A stretch of DNA of 64,000 bases. Source: Pegoplata infirma. Its lineage: Eukaryota > Arthropoda > Insecta > Diptera > Anthomyiidae. This document shows, in pieces, positions 36,348 to 48,560 of this stretch; position 1 is the first letter of the stretch, and the number at the start of each line of letters is the position of its first letter. The notes below the pieces were generated by a model. The model was not told where the DNA came from. It did not search any database and worked only from the letters and a program-made list of their open reading frames with translations. The translations under genes and the position numbers were made by a program. Where the stretch lies: positions 172,455,896 through 172,519,895 of the forward strand of contig OY992540.1 in NCBI GenBank assembly GCA_963921195.1, in the 5' to 3' direction.

Positions 36348-37180
36348 CACGTTTAACTTTTTATGCTCAATCCCAAAAAAATTGGAATTTTCGAATTTTC
36401 ACATTACCTAACAAGTAACATATTTTCTTGGTCTACACAGCGGTTACCAAACTTTTTGGCTCGCGTACCACTAACTTTAAATTTTATCGTTTTTTGTTTT
36501 TTCATTAAACACGAGACCTCGTGATTCCAAATCTGTCATCCAAATTTTTCAAACGCGTACTGTTTTGAAATATTGGCGTTTGAAAAACGCAAAATCAACT
36601 GTTACCACTTATATTCTTTATAAATCATTCTAAAATTTTCAAATATATCAAATATATATATCGAAAACGGAACATGCTAGAAAAATTTGGATTGCAGTTT
36701 CGGAATCAGAAGGTACATTTTATATAAAACTTAAACTTAAGAATACGTAAAATTTAAAAAAAAAAATGCTAAAAAAATATTTTTTTCCAAAAACCTTGAC
36801 CGCTTTCAGAGGACTAAAGTACCCTCCTAAATTTTTTTTCTTTTTTCCGTTAGCAGCTTAAAAACGCGCACCGAGTTTTTGTTCCTTTAAGTTAAAAAAC
36901 ACACTTTTTCAAAAAAAAATGTCACTTTAATTTTTCTCAAAGTTCATCGTGAGACATTAAAAAATATTGCTATAAAATTAAAATTCCTGTAAATCCGCGA
37001 AATCAATAATTATTTGCACTTAAGTAATACATTTTTATCATTATTTAAATAAGTTTTTAATAACCAAGCCCACAAAAGGGGGCGAAACTAAACGATTTGT
37101 TTTGTATCCCCAGCATGACCTTGAACCTTTTCGACATCAAATTGTTTTATTTGCTTACCAAAAATAAAAATAAAATCCTG
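36348..37180. other. AT-rich stretch with an unpaired hAT-type end
   Basis: At 36438 the phrase CAGCGGTTACCAAACTTTTT resembles hAT-type TIRs (CAGGGGTTCCCAAAC...), but no inverse partner or TSD was found. Otherwise no recognisable gene. Confidence 0.35.
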
Positions 37181-37189
37181 TAAAAAATG

Positions 37190-37465
37190 GAGTTTTTCAG
37201 AGGTTGGTTAAGTTCTTCAAGAAGAAACTTTTTCCCCCTGGTCCGATTTTGCCCATTTACGAACTTAAACTGCCTATGACCTTGAGACATATTCGTGCCA
37301 AACGTCAGGAGTCCAGACATTCCAGAAATATCTTAGAATAGATCACAGGTAAATTATATATACTTTCTGGGGTCTTAGACCGATATTTCGACGCGTTACA
37401 CACGGAATATCAAAGTGAGTATACCCCCATGCTGTGGTTGGTGGGTATAAAAAAGTACGGAAAGA
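37190..37465. repeat. Dispersed fly-type repeat copy
   Basis: Contains in order GGTTAAGTTCTTCAAG, CTGGTCCGATTTTGCCCATTT, CGTGCCAAACGTCAGGAGTC, CCGATATTTCGACG and GTGAGTATACCCCCAT. The same order occurs at 62235-62870 (split by Z), and parts occur near 24780-24960, 48320-48480 and 63640-63720. Confidence 0.75.
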
Positions 37466-37554
37466 AGTTTTTTTATGTTATTTAATTTTATTAATAAACA
37501 AAAAAAAAATGCGAAAAAAAAATTTGAAAAAGATAAATTTTTATTTAAAAAGTT

Positions 37555-37860
37555 AACGTAATTCGAACATTCCATTTGTAATCCAAAAACTCTATTTGTA
37601 ATTTCAATATTACATTTGTAAATCGAAAAAGATAAATTTTAACTCAAATAAGATCAATTGCAATTTGAAGTTTTGAAAGGATCAATTATAATTCGAAGAT
37701 TTTAATTGTCATTCGAACAAAATCAGTTGTTATTCAAAAAGGATCCATTGTAATTCGTCAATTGTAATTCGAAAAGATCAATTGTGATTCGCAGATTTGA
37801 ATTGTAATCCGAAAATTATCAATTGATATTTAATCTCGAATAACAATTGATTTGAGGTAA
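37555..37860. repeat. Second AATTGTAATTCGAA minisatellite
   Basis: Same ~20-bp degenerate unit as 31490-31735, in the same orientation. The following stretch to 38810 shows no gene beyond short chance frames (37905-38099 and 38204-38386). Confidence 0.65.
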
Positions 37861-38810
37861 GTTTCACAAGAATTTCAAAAATATAATTTTTAACTTGTTT
37901 TTAACTAAACAATCGGATTTATCATTTTTTTTTTTTTATTACAAGATCTAAATTTCAAAAATACAAAATAGATATAATTTTTGCTCCAACAGGGCGACCT
38001 TAAGAACATTTTCGAAAATTTTGAAAACATTTTTGGATTACAAGGGTTCAAGTTGAAAAAATGCAGAAGAAAAATTGAATTTCTAAAAATTATAGACATT
38101 TCTGGTATTTCCTATACCGGTTTCAAACACCCCAGTTAGTGTCATCATCAGTAGGATTGTAAATGTCGGTTTGTCTTGTCAATGAAAACTGTTTTTTATA
38201 TATGTGAATATTTATAGTTTCTACAGAATAAATTTTGACAGTTTCCAACACTACAATTCTATTTCTACATTATTTTGCAAGGGTTACCAACATGATCTGG
38301 AATTGCAGACACAAATGAAGGAATTTGCATTTTCTGTTTCGGAGACGTGCCTAATGGCGACAAATTTTGTCAGTAATTTTATTTGACTTTTTCTGTAAGT
38401 ACAGATCGAGCACGGGCTCTAATTATATGGATTACTTTTTCATGAATCCTAATAAACTCCTTGTCTACACATCCCGTTGATGGAAATATTGTACATATCG
38501 TCACCCTAAATGCACGTAAACGTAAAAAAACTTTTTACCAAAATCGAGATATCGACTGTGATGCATTTTAACAAAATAAATGTCTCCATAAAGTTTTAGT
38601 TTCCTAAGTTAAAAAAAAAAAAAACAGATTTACGATCGAAGTTCAAATATTTAAAGTTTTGTACCTTTAAATATTATTTAGTTCCTCTATAAACTCTACT
38701 CCACAATGACAGAGTACTCTGTGCCAGAGAGTGGATTTTGTTTCTTTCTCTTTCGCACTAACACATTTTTTGTATGATGTCGTCTCTATTTTAAAGATTG
38801 TACTCTGTAG

Positions 38811-40517
38811 CAGGGATGGAAAATCGTAATTTCGAAATGGTACGGGAGCTTTACCTAAAAAGTACTTTTTCGAGCTCGGTGGTACTAAAAATAGTTTATT
38901 TATTATAAAAAGTTTTTTTAATTGATTAGATCCAAATTATTTTATAATTATAATAAAATTTCGTGCTAGCCTTTGACCGTAAGGGTCGTGGGTTCGATTC
39001 CCACCAGAATCTTTAGTCTGTTTTGCTACAACAGTTCTCGGTTAAGTTGAAATTATTAAAAATGATTTGTAATTAAATGGAAAAATATAAATAAAAAATT
39101 TTATCATGGGATCAATATTTTTATTACTACCACTACTTATTCTTCAATTTCATTTTATTAAAAAATTTTAAAGTGCTATTTTTACAAAACTTGCTCCTAA
39201 GATGGCCTTTTGATTTTATACAACATTCATTTAAGTTTATCGCCAGTCAATGAAATACGAGAAAACGCAGATTCGTGTTTCCATTTTAATTCGCGAGATC
39301 AGAACAACATGTTTTTTCATTAGATATAGAGTAATTTGTACTTTTAAGAAAATTTCAGAATAAGATTTAAAGCTTTTGAATAACACAGGGCAACACTTTC
39401 TTTGCCCGGGTTCTGATAGCTTATTAGGGGTAATTGGGTTACGCTGATTTCAAATCTGGCTACCGTTTTTTGGTTCAGCTCTAGTTTTCGAGATATAGCC
39501 TACGGAAACTTTGAAAATAGACTATTTTCGGCATATTTGTGAGTCCATATTTACCAACACTTGCATCCGAAAAGTGTATGACAATTTAAGGTATGTTGAC
39601 TATGCTGATTCCAAAAATGCTCTTCCTTTTTTGAGTCATCTTTAGTTTTTGAGATATCGCTAAAATAAAATTTAAAAATTTTTCATTCGTGCCCCATTTT
39701 AAATACAAGCACGTTTATCACTGTGCCAGAGTTTGAGGACACGATTTAGACTAAATAGGGCACGCGGAGTTCAAAAATGCTATTAGTTTCTCCTGCATGC
39801 TTAAGCTTTCGAGTTATGAAGCAACGAAATAACATATTATTTTAATCATATAATAGAAAAATGCTAGTAGTATCTTTTTATTAGCATTTACTAAACAACT
39901 TCAGACATTTGCGAAGTGTTCGTGAACTCATTTTGACCTTACTAAGAACAATTCCCGAAAGCAAATTAAAACGTGACATAAATATGAAGTCAATTAGACA
40001 AGTAGTTTGGCTGGAATGATGAGAACGATTTTTCGAAATTTACTTGCGTTATAACTCGAAAACTAAAGCTGTCAGAAGTAAGTTTATAACAGTTTTGGAA
40101 TCCTCGCATCCAATATAGTTAAGTTCGTGTTTAAAACTGAGGCTCTAAAATTAGTGTTAGCAATTATAGCCTAGCAAAGTTGGAAAAACTCAAGTTTTTT
40201 ACTATTTACAAGCGATTTGCTCGCGAACAAGAGCTGATGGGACAACTTGGAAAACAGATTCGGAATCAGCACACCAAATTCCATACAAATCAGTTGTCAA
40301 AGTTCAGGCAAATTGAAAAAGTTCAACTTTTGTCAACCTGTGTAATTGTTTTTATAAAAATCGTAAGATTTTCCCAAATTTGTTTAGATTTGTTCAAACA
40401 AAAATATAAAAAAGCTTTGTATAAAAAAGTACTAAATCGGTCGCAGGGGTACTACGGTATTTTGGAATGTGAAAAAGTACTGAAAAAAGTACTAAAGTAC
40501 TGACTTTTCCATTCCTG
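38811..40517. mobile_element. hAT-type element KK, 1.7 kb
   Basis: Ends CAGGGATGGAAAA and inverse TTTTCCATTCCTG, with the 8-bp TSD CTCTGTAG (38803-38810 and 40518-40525) that fits nTnnnnAn. GTACT and AAAGTAC motifs repeat just inside both ends. No transposase is recognised; the 107-codon frame at 40180-40503 has none of the hAT motifs. It lies in an older palindromic repeat with ACAGAGTACTC motifs (38690-38810 and 40526-40565). Confidence 0.85.
38960..39012 (+). other. tRNA-like relic (T-arm and B box)
   Basis: A perfect 5-bp T-stem (GTGGG/CCCAC) encloses TTCGATT at 38988-39004, forming a B-box-like GGTTCGATTCC. A weak CCTT/AAGG stem lies upstream. I see no acceptor stem or A box, so this is likely a tRNA-derived SINE fragment or pseudo-tRNA inside KK. 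Confidence 0.35.
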
Positions 40518-40525
40518 CTCTGTAG

Positions 40526-41274
40526 TACAGAGTACTCCGACATTGTGTCGGAGCCTTTATGAACAAAATTCAAAAAAATGTTAACAATGTTTTTTTCTTC
40601 TACTGTAAAAAAGAAAAAAAGAGTTTTGTTCATTATTTTGCATTTTAGGTGCCGATATGTTTCTTTTATTCTTATTTAAAAAATATTTTCCTTTCTTATT
40701 TTCACACTTCATGGTTGTTGTGTACCATAAAAATGGCAATAAAGAAATAGATAGTTTATGTGTGTTTTATGCTCAAACTCGTTGATGTAAAATCTTGTAC
40801 AGCAAAAATATACTATTTATTTTTGTTAACAAAACCTGGTCATGGCATTATGAACAATAGTCATCTTTAGACAATCTGTCAACTTTCGGATATAATTTAC
40901 ATAAAATACATGCAAACCAAATTTGAGTGAAGTAGGATATTTTTTGTTGAAAATAATCAAATTTGGATTTGGGGGGAACTCTTTTTACTCAATAAATTTT
41001 TTTACAAGGAAGCTGACTAACGGTTTCAACCGAATCCAGATTTAATTTAATCAATGTGTCTGACGAAATTCCTGCTAGTTCGGCTTTTATTCGGTTTTCG
41101 CCTAAGAACCGTATTTTTCATTAGGTGCCAACCCTTTTTAAAATCGTTGAGATAACACCTAAAAAATCAGGTCGAACTTAAATTTCGGTACTCGTTAATA
41201 TACACATATAAATTGCGGAACAGTCGGATTTGTTATTTAATACCATCCTCGTGAGTTACAATTAAAGAAGTGGC
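40526..41274. other. AT-rich interval without recognised gene
   Basis: The first ~40 bases complete the older palindromic repeat into which KK inserted. The rest shows no reading frame or repeat I can support. Confidence 0.5.
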
Positions 41275-42236
41275 CACTTCAAATCGGTACGCACTGCAGT
41301 AATCGTAACAACGTCCCCTGTTATCAAAATGGAAAAACATTAACATACGTTTTTAACAACAAATCTACCGTTAATCTATAATAAATTGCGAGTCATTAAG
41401 TTTAATTTTAAAAAGTGTAGACACAATGGAAAAAGAAGCTATAAATAAAATTGTGCACAAATATCTAGAAAATCCGACTTTGGCGGGTTTAAATATAGCC
41501 AAATCACTTAAAATGGCTACATCTACAGTGTGTAAAGTTTAAAAAAAAGTACAATAATAAGTTATCCACTGAAATAAAGATCAAAATTGTGACAAAACAG
41601 GAACTCGAGACAAAAAATTAAAGCTGAAAGTGCTAAGGTCTCTCAAAAAAAAACACCCCAGGCTTATCAAACAATAATCGTGCCAAAAAAAGTCAAACTA
41701 GCAGAAGTATTGTACGTCGAATTCGTAAAAATGTTGGATTAAAGTCCTACCGTGCTAATTAATATCCAAATAGAACAGAAAATAAAGAACCAGTAGCAAA
41801 AAAGTGTACAAGATTGCTGTGTGAACTGGATTTTACCAATTTTAAGGGCCGCATTGTTATGGATGATGAAAACACATAGATCCACCAAATTTCTCAAATC
41901 TTCGTGCAATCAAGAAATATTGGGCAATTTTTAAACGCAAATTGAAAAAGTGTGCAGGAACAGTAAATAACCATATTTTGATAAGAACAAAGTGGAATAA
42001 ATTTGCTTGAAAGTGGAAAGAAAAGTTGTGCAGAAGTTGATAGGAGTTAATGCCTCCTATCAACTTCTGCACAACCAGAAAATTTATACGAAATAAGGAC
42101 CCATAAACTTCCAATTATATTTTTTTTAAAGGTTAATAAATTACCTTTAATTTAATGTATAAAATGTGAATATATGTTGTTTCATTTAAAATTTATGGTC
42201 GCTTTAATACGTCCCGATTTTAAGTGGCCACTTCTT
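41275..42236 (+). mobile_element. Tc1/mariner-like element, internally deleted
   Basis: Ends AAGAAGTGGCCACTTC... and the inverse, each about 30 bp, flanked by TA (41273-41274 and 42237-42238). It encloses a decayed transposase. Total length of ~960 bp is shorter than the usual 1.3-1.7 kb, consistent with loss of the central catalytic region. Confidence 0.88.
41426..42075 (+). pseudogene. Tc1/mariner-like transposase pseudogene
   Basis: The ATG at 41426 opens a helix-turn-helix segment (MEKEAINKIVHKYLENP..., with AKSLKMATSTVCKV) that stops after 38 codons. Later blocks in other frames match the family: a second basic DNA-binding part (RRIRKNVGLKSYR-like) near 41710-41755, then MDDENT around the first catalytic Asp region near 41860. 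The sequence jumps directly to PPNFSNLRAIKKYWAIFKRK (41882 on), the region around the third catalytic residue, so the middle of the DDE/D domain is deleted. Stops and frameshifts add to this. A GATAGGAG...CTCCTATC hairpin lies near 42040-42060. Not functional. Confidence 0.8.
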
Positions 42237-42238
42237 TA

Positions 42239-43452
42239 TTGTTTTCTCTGTGTGCATTCAAGTCTCATATTCAAAATCTTGCTAATCCAGCCAGTGCCAG
42301 ACTAATTGTAAGTTACTTATAACAAGACCTGGTTAAACTTCGATCCTTCCAATTTTTTGCGTCGATAAATTCTATTTCTTTCCTTTTACCACTAAACCTA
42401 ATTTTAAGGAATATATCTTAATATGGCATTCACACTTGCGACTTTAAACAAGTTGTTCAACAAACCACCAGTAACAGAATAAAAACGTAATGGACACGGA
42501 ACAAAGCCTTTTTAAACATCTCACTCTTAAACACTTTAAAACAGCAAGTGTGAATCCCGTACAACTCATCGTCAGATTCTTACTACGAGTATATTTACCA
42601 AATGTCGCACTGTGCGTATGAGTGATTTTTTTGTTTATTTGTATATTTGAATTTAATATTTATCATACGCCTGCAATAGTAGTTTTTTTGTAGACCCGAA
42701 TTCAAACAGATTTGAAAGCGAAAATCAATCACAAAAACGCAGTTAAAATTTTTTGATTGAAACTCCTTCGATCAAGAAAATTGTTATATCTATCACTAAT
42801 TGTAAGTTAATTCTTGAGTACTTGAATATTTTTTCAATCAAACGTTTTTCAAGTTTGATTATAAATTTAATAAATTTTGTTATTTCTAGTCAATCAATAT
42901 AAAGATTGATTATGGCAAAAATTTCAAATATGCCTAAATGAAGCTTATGACAAAATAAAGAAAAAAAATCATAATTTTTTTCCCCACAATTAAAAAAGTA
43001 AAAACCGCTTAGTTTCTATGTTTTTATGAATTTAATTAAAGCGATAAAAAAAAAATTGGTATGTTAAAACATTGTAATTAAAGTTTTTTCAATCCTGAAA
43101 TCCCGGGAAATAGAGCGGAAACTTCCGGGAATTTTCTTTTTTTTATGTTTTGACGTCTGTTGAATATTTGTTATGTGATTTGTAGAGATTTTATTAAAAC
43201 ACTTGATAACTGACGGCCGGAAGCAGGTGGACCCAAAAAATTCTTAAGAGAGACTTCTGACTGAAAAAATGTCTCAAAATCTGAGACTCTTACACTCAAA
43301 ATATTTTTTAGGCAAAAACAAATGAAAAACCCATTTAAAACCAGTGAATAAACAATTGAAAACCATCCCAGTAATTATTTATTTGTTTTAACAAACATCA
43401 ACATTTATTTTTTACTGTTGACAAAATTTTCTAAAATAAATAACATTAAACA
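42239..43452. other. AT-rich interval without recognised gene
   Basis: No coding region is supported. At 43291 the phrase CACTCAAAATATTTTTTAGG after TA looks like one terminus of the CACTC class, with no confirmed partner. A TCTCAAAATCTGAGAC phrase near 43268-43284 resembles a single unit of the T minisatellite. Confidence 0.45.
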
Positions 43453-43519
43453 CCCGGTGAAAAAAGTCTGATGTTATTCATATATTATTCATATATGCTC
43501 GCCCATATGTATTACATAT

Positions 43520-44882
43520 GAGGCATTCCACACCAAATGTTCAGCAAAAAAAAAGTGATGTCGTGTCAATATGAAATCAATTGCAGAGTACTCGCCCATA
43601 GTTCACTATTAAATAACAAAAATAAAATTTAAGATTTTTCAAAAAGTGGGCCTTGGAGGCATGGTCAAAAATTGAAAATTTCAGAATTTTTTGCCTAAGT
43701 ATCTTTATTTGAATATTTATGCCAATAAAATGAAACACAGTGATGTCTTTAAAATAAAAGTTTTTTATAGATTTTTGTATGGGCTATCGATTAAAAAAAT
43801 AAAAATTGAAAATTTTCAGAAGAAGTTCTGAATTTTTTAAATTTAAACTTAAACTTTATTTATCAAAAAACATGCCACAATTTTATTTCTTTTTTAAATG
43901 TTGAAAAATTAGTTAAGGTGTATATCTATCTGTTCTGAAATTTTCAGAGATGCATTTTTCCTTGTTTTCGAGAAAAAAAATGTTGAACATTGCACTATGC
44001 TTATAATTTATAATAATAGGGTATATTACGTATGCGAATGAGTAATATTAACTATTAAAAACATTTAAAATAAAGATGTTTTCGTGGGTGAGTTTTTTTT
44101 GACGATCACGCACGCTCACGAAGGAAAAGTTTTAATCACGCACGATTTTTAATTTTCCTCACGTTCACGTACGCTCACGTGAGTAGAAAAATGTTGTCAC
44201 GGGCACGATACTCACGTGAGCGTGACTAAGCGTGAGCAAAATAAATGATCATGCGTGATTAAAATAATTTCCTTGGTGAGAGTGCGTGATGGTAAAAAAA
44301 AAAAACTTACCCACGATCACATCTCTATTTTGAATGTTTTTTAAGAGTTAATATTACTTATTCGCATATGTAATATACCCCATTATTGTAAATTATTAGC
44401 ATAGTGCAATGTTCAACATTTTTTTTCTCGAAAACAAGGAAAAATGCATCTCTGAAAATTTCAGAACAGATAGATATACACCTTAACTAATTTTTCAACA
44501 TTTAAAAAAGAAATAAAATTGTGGCATGTTTTTTGATAAATAAAGTTTAAGTTTAAATTTAAAAAATTCAGAACTTCTTCTGAAAATTTTCCAATTTTTA
44601 TTTTTTTAATCGATAGCCCATACAAAAATCTATAAAAAAACTTATATTTTAAAGACATCACTGTGTTTCATTTTATTGGCATAAATATTCAAATAAAGAT
44701 ACTTAGGCAAAAAATGCTGAAATTTTCAATTTTTGACCATGCCTCCAAGGCCCACTTTTTGAAAAATCTTAAATTATATTTTTGTTATTTAATAGTGACC
44801 TAAGGGCGAATACTTTGCAAATGATATCCTATTGAAACCACCATGGTTTTTCTGTAGTGGAACAGTTGGTGTGGAATGACTC
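43520..44882. mobile_element. Palindromic element Y, GAGGCATTCCACACC, ATAT TSD
   Basis: Ends GAGGCATTCCACACCAAATG and a degenerate inverse, with ATAT at 43516-43519 and 44883-44886. The arms are long mirror images; the centre (about 44070-44330) is rich in CACGCACGCTCACG. Same family as Z (62450-62772). The frame at 44461-44661 mirrors one in the left arm. Confidence 0.8.
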
Positions 44883-45309
44883 ATATATGAAGCAAATGCG
44901 AAAATGGGCGGCATATGTAAATATATGGACATATATGGTCACATATGTAACATATATTTTTTTAATTTCGTTTTTCATTTTGGAGTAAAGAATTTCATAA
45001 AAATTGTTTTAAAAAAAAATATTTCACAATTTTTGAAAAATTTTCGAAGTCTTATTTTTTGAAGTTCGGAAAAAAACTTTTTATATTTTTTTTTTTATTT
45101 TGAAATGCTTTCGATTTTTTTTTTTTAAATTTTCAAAGTTCCAAATTTTTTTTTTAAAGTCCCAGACACAATTTTTTTTTTTTGCAACTTTTTTTCGGTT
45201 TGTAACAAAAAAATAATTAAAAAATGTTTTTAGAAAAAAAAAAAATTGAATAATTTTCTAAGTCCTGAGAAAAATTCAAACATCATATATCTGGACATAT
45301 ATGGAACAT

Positions 45310-46041
45310 CCCAGCAAAACTTTGGTAATGGGTAGTGATTATATAACACATTACCAGGTAATGTATATACCTTATTTGTAGCATTATTTTAGGATGTCTT
45401 ACCAAACATTTGTTCCACAACGTATAATTTTCAAGCGAAAAATAATGCATTACTAATAATTTGCTACGTAATGCATGATTATTGGAAAAAATGTATTTCA
45501 TATTTATTATTTCTAAACATTAAATCATGGATGACTTATATTTGGTTACATTATGTATTATTTGAAAGTTTGAAATAATGCATTATTTATAATTGGATGC
45601 ATAATGCATTACAATAACATAAAAAATAATTATTTAAAAAAAAATGCATAAGTTTAAACTAGAGATGGGCTCACGACAGGAAATTTCTAACGACACACAC
45701 TCACGAGCATATTTTATCTACTTACACTCACTTACAATCACGTGAGTAAATTTAATGCAAAATTACTTTTTCACTACTCGTAACACCTTATATATTATCT
45801 TCTGGTATGCTATATTATTTCATTTCTCGTAACCTATAAAATATCATATATTTAATACCTTACTCGTATTCTTTGTTTTAAATTATGACTTATTTTATAC
45901 CTTACTGGTATTCTATGTGATAATGTGGATGCATTACTTTGAGTCTCATCGCCTGTTAAAATCATCAATGCTGCAATGTATAAAATAAGAGATCCTATAC
46001 CTTATTTTATACCTTATTTGGTAATCTAAGTTTTGCTGGGA
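45310..46041. mobile_element. Element I2, Helitron-free copy of I, TSD AT
   Basis: Ends CCCAGCAAAACTTTGG and inverse CTAAGTTTTGCTGGG, flanked by AT (45308-45309 and 46042-46043). It is 732 bp and aligns in inverse orientation to the two halves of I1, thereby giving the empty sites for Helitron BB. Confidence 0.87.
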
Positions 46042-46583
46042 TGCGTCATATATGTACAAATGTGTACATATGTGAACATTTTTTTGTAAAACTTTTAAAG
46101 TTTTTTTGGCATTTTTTTTGCGTTTTGGAGTAAACAATTTCAGTTCAAAATTTTAGTTCAAAACTTCAGTTCAAATGCTTTTGGATTTTTTTTTTTGAAA
46201 ATTTTATAAGTCCCAGTATGTGCAGATGTGTGCATATTCATACATAAGCATATATGAAAAAAAAATCAAGAAATATTGCTTCATAAATGTATTCATATGG
46301 AGCATATATGTTCACATATTTTTCATATGTGATCACATATGAAACATGTATGTGCATATATGAACATTTTTCACCGGGTATTAAAAAATTACTTTTTTTT
46401 CATTTTTTTTTACCAACAAATTCCAAAAAAATAACCTACGAAAACATTAAAAATTAATGATTTCGTAGTTTATTTTTTTACAATTCAATATATTGAAATT
46501 TTTTTTTAAATTTTTAATAAAATTTTGGGGAATCGATCCCGCAATCAACTTCATTCTGGCCAGACACTCTACACATGTTTTTA

Positions 46584-48135
46584 TCTATATAAATAAAAAT
46601 CAATTGTCGTTCGTTGGCAACCGCATCAGTTGAGAACGGCTGGACCGATTTGGATTTTTTTTTTTGAAATGTTCCTCATAGTCAAACTTAGGTTTTTACG
46701 TAAAGAAAAATTGACCACGCCCACTTTTACGCCCACTTTTCTCGATTTATCTAGAATCGGAATAGGACTGCACTGATTTGGATAATTCTTTACTTAAATG
46801 TTCGTAGTAATCCCATTAAAGTTTTACTGAAAGAAAAATCGACCACGCCCACTTTAACGCCCACTTTTTTAATTTATCGAAAATCTGAGAATAGCTGGAC
46901 CGATTTGACTAAATATTTTTTTAATGAATTTTCATCATATTCACACTTTAGTTTTTACGAAAAAAAAAACCACGCCCACTTTGGCTAATTTTTGTTGAAA
47001 ATGTTCGTCATAATTCAACTAAGGTTTTTGCGGATAGTAAATTTCCCGAACCCACTTTCTATGTATCAGAAGGACTATAACGGCTAGACCGAATTGGCTA
47101 TAGTCCACAAAAGATTTTTAAGGAAAGACAAATTGTCCACGCCTACTTTTAAGCTCTATAAAAAAATAAAATATAAATAAAAATCAAATGTAGTTCGTTC
47201 GTAATGGCATCACTTGAGAACTGACCGATTTGGATAATATTTTTTTTAAATGTTCGTCTTACTTTTTTTTTTAAATGTTCGTCTTAGGTTTTTTCGGAAA
47301 AAATATTAATCAGGCCCCCTTTTACGCCGCCTTTTTTCCATATATCTAAAATCGGAGAACGGCTGGATCTATTTGACTAAACTTTTTTTTTTTATTTTCG
47401 TCATAGTCCAACTTAGGTTTAAACGGAAATAAACATTTTTCACGCCCACTTTGATTTCGATATATCTAAAATAGGAGAACGGCGGGGCCGATTTGGCTAT
47501 TAGTAGTATTTGTTGACGTTCGTGATAGTACAACTAAGGTTTTTACGGAAAGAAAAATTGTCCACTCCCACTTTTTTCAATACATCTAAAATCGGAGAAC
47601 GACTGGACAATATTTTTCTTTAATGATCATTATAGTCCAAGCAAGGACTTTACGGAAATAATTATTGTTCTTCCCCACTTCAAAGCCCACATTTTTTAAT
47701 ATCCTTCAAATTTGCAATGAGAACTTTTGTCAAAATATGTCGACTACTTATGACCGGACCGATTTTTGTATGTTAATTATAGTTCTAATTAGGTTTTTAA
47801 GGAAATATAAATGAGAAAAGTGTCCCAATAAAATGGAAAATTCGGGAAAACTATAAAGTTTTGTTTGAAATCAAAACAATAGCTCACGATAAGAATGAAG
47901 GATGATACTAAAGAAGTTTTAAATTTGTACAGTTTGCAAAGTCGAAGACATGATATTTTTTTGTTCCTAAAAAATAATTTGAAGATGATTATTATGCCTA
48001 ATCAGGTCTTGTAAACCACGCCCACAAATTTTTCTAATCCTAGAAAATCATAACATTTTTTGCAGGGCGATATATTTGAAGCGAGACAACAACTGATCTT
48101 ATATTTGGGCCAGCAACGCGGACCGGGCCAACTAG
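46584..48135 (+). mobile_element. Helitron AA (non-autonomous)
   Basis: Starts TCTATATAAATAAAAATC after A and ends CGGACCGGGCCAACTAG before T, typical Helitron 5' TC and 3' CTAG termini with a GC-rich 3' end. The body is a degenerate array, roughly 130-bp units, of ACGGCTGGACCGATTTGG plus CCACGCCCACTTTTACGCCC phrases. No Rep/helicase coding is present. The 73-codon minus frame at 48002-48223 overlaps its end and is unsupported. Confidence 0.85.
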
Positions 48136-48319
48136 TATTTCTATAAATAACACTGTGTGACGGTGAAAAAGTATCCTGGGTTTTGACCATCAATTTTACA
48201 TAATTCGGGCATGCTGATTCCAATGGCCCAAGCCATTTTCAAATCTAAGGTAGAGTTTTTTCGCAAAACGTCTGCAAATATTTTAGTAACGGATAATCTT
48301 TTTTGTCAACCCATTTTTT

Positions 48320-48560
48320 CATACCCTCCACTCTAGTGATAGAGGGTATATATAAGTTTTTCATTCCGTTTGTAACACCTTGAAATATTGGTATAGGACC
48401 CCATAAAGTATATACATTCATGATCCTCGATCGATTTTAAGACGATCTAGCGTTGTCTGTCCGTCTGTCTGTCCGTTGAAAACACGCTAACTTTTGAACG
48501 ACTTTACAGAGGCTCCTGAAGTTTGGCATATATGTTGGGCATTTACCTGGTCAGGTTGGT
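48320..48560. repeat. Fly-type dispersed repeat with CCGTCTGTCTGTCCG
   Basis: Contains a variant of the core seen at 37375 and 62790 (CATTCCGTTTGTAACACC, AGGACCCCATAAAGTATATA), then GACGATCTAGC and TGTCCGTCTGTCTGTCCG. Similar text is abundant in fly genomes; I cannot give its formal family name. Confidence 0.65.

Larger units (their letters stand above)
43453..46378. mobile_element. Composite element J, CCCGGTGAAAAA family
   Basis: Ends CCCGGTGAAAAA and inverse TTTTTCACCGGG. Flanking dinucleotides (CA and TA) do not match, unlike the other copies. ATG-rich arms carry the phrase GCGAAAATNGGCGGCATNTG shared with K and G. Y and I2 are inserted. The internal CCAAAACGCAAAAA module (44960-45270 and 46100-46210, in reverse) is shared with L. 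Confidence 0.7.

Noticed and set aside
36438..36475. Complete hAT element starting CAGCGGTTACCAAAC
   Set aside because: No inverse right end or 8-bp duplication found downstream.
38960..39012. Functional tRNA gene
   Set aside because: Only the T-arm is convincing; acceptor stem, D-arm and A box are not found.
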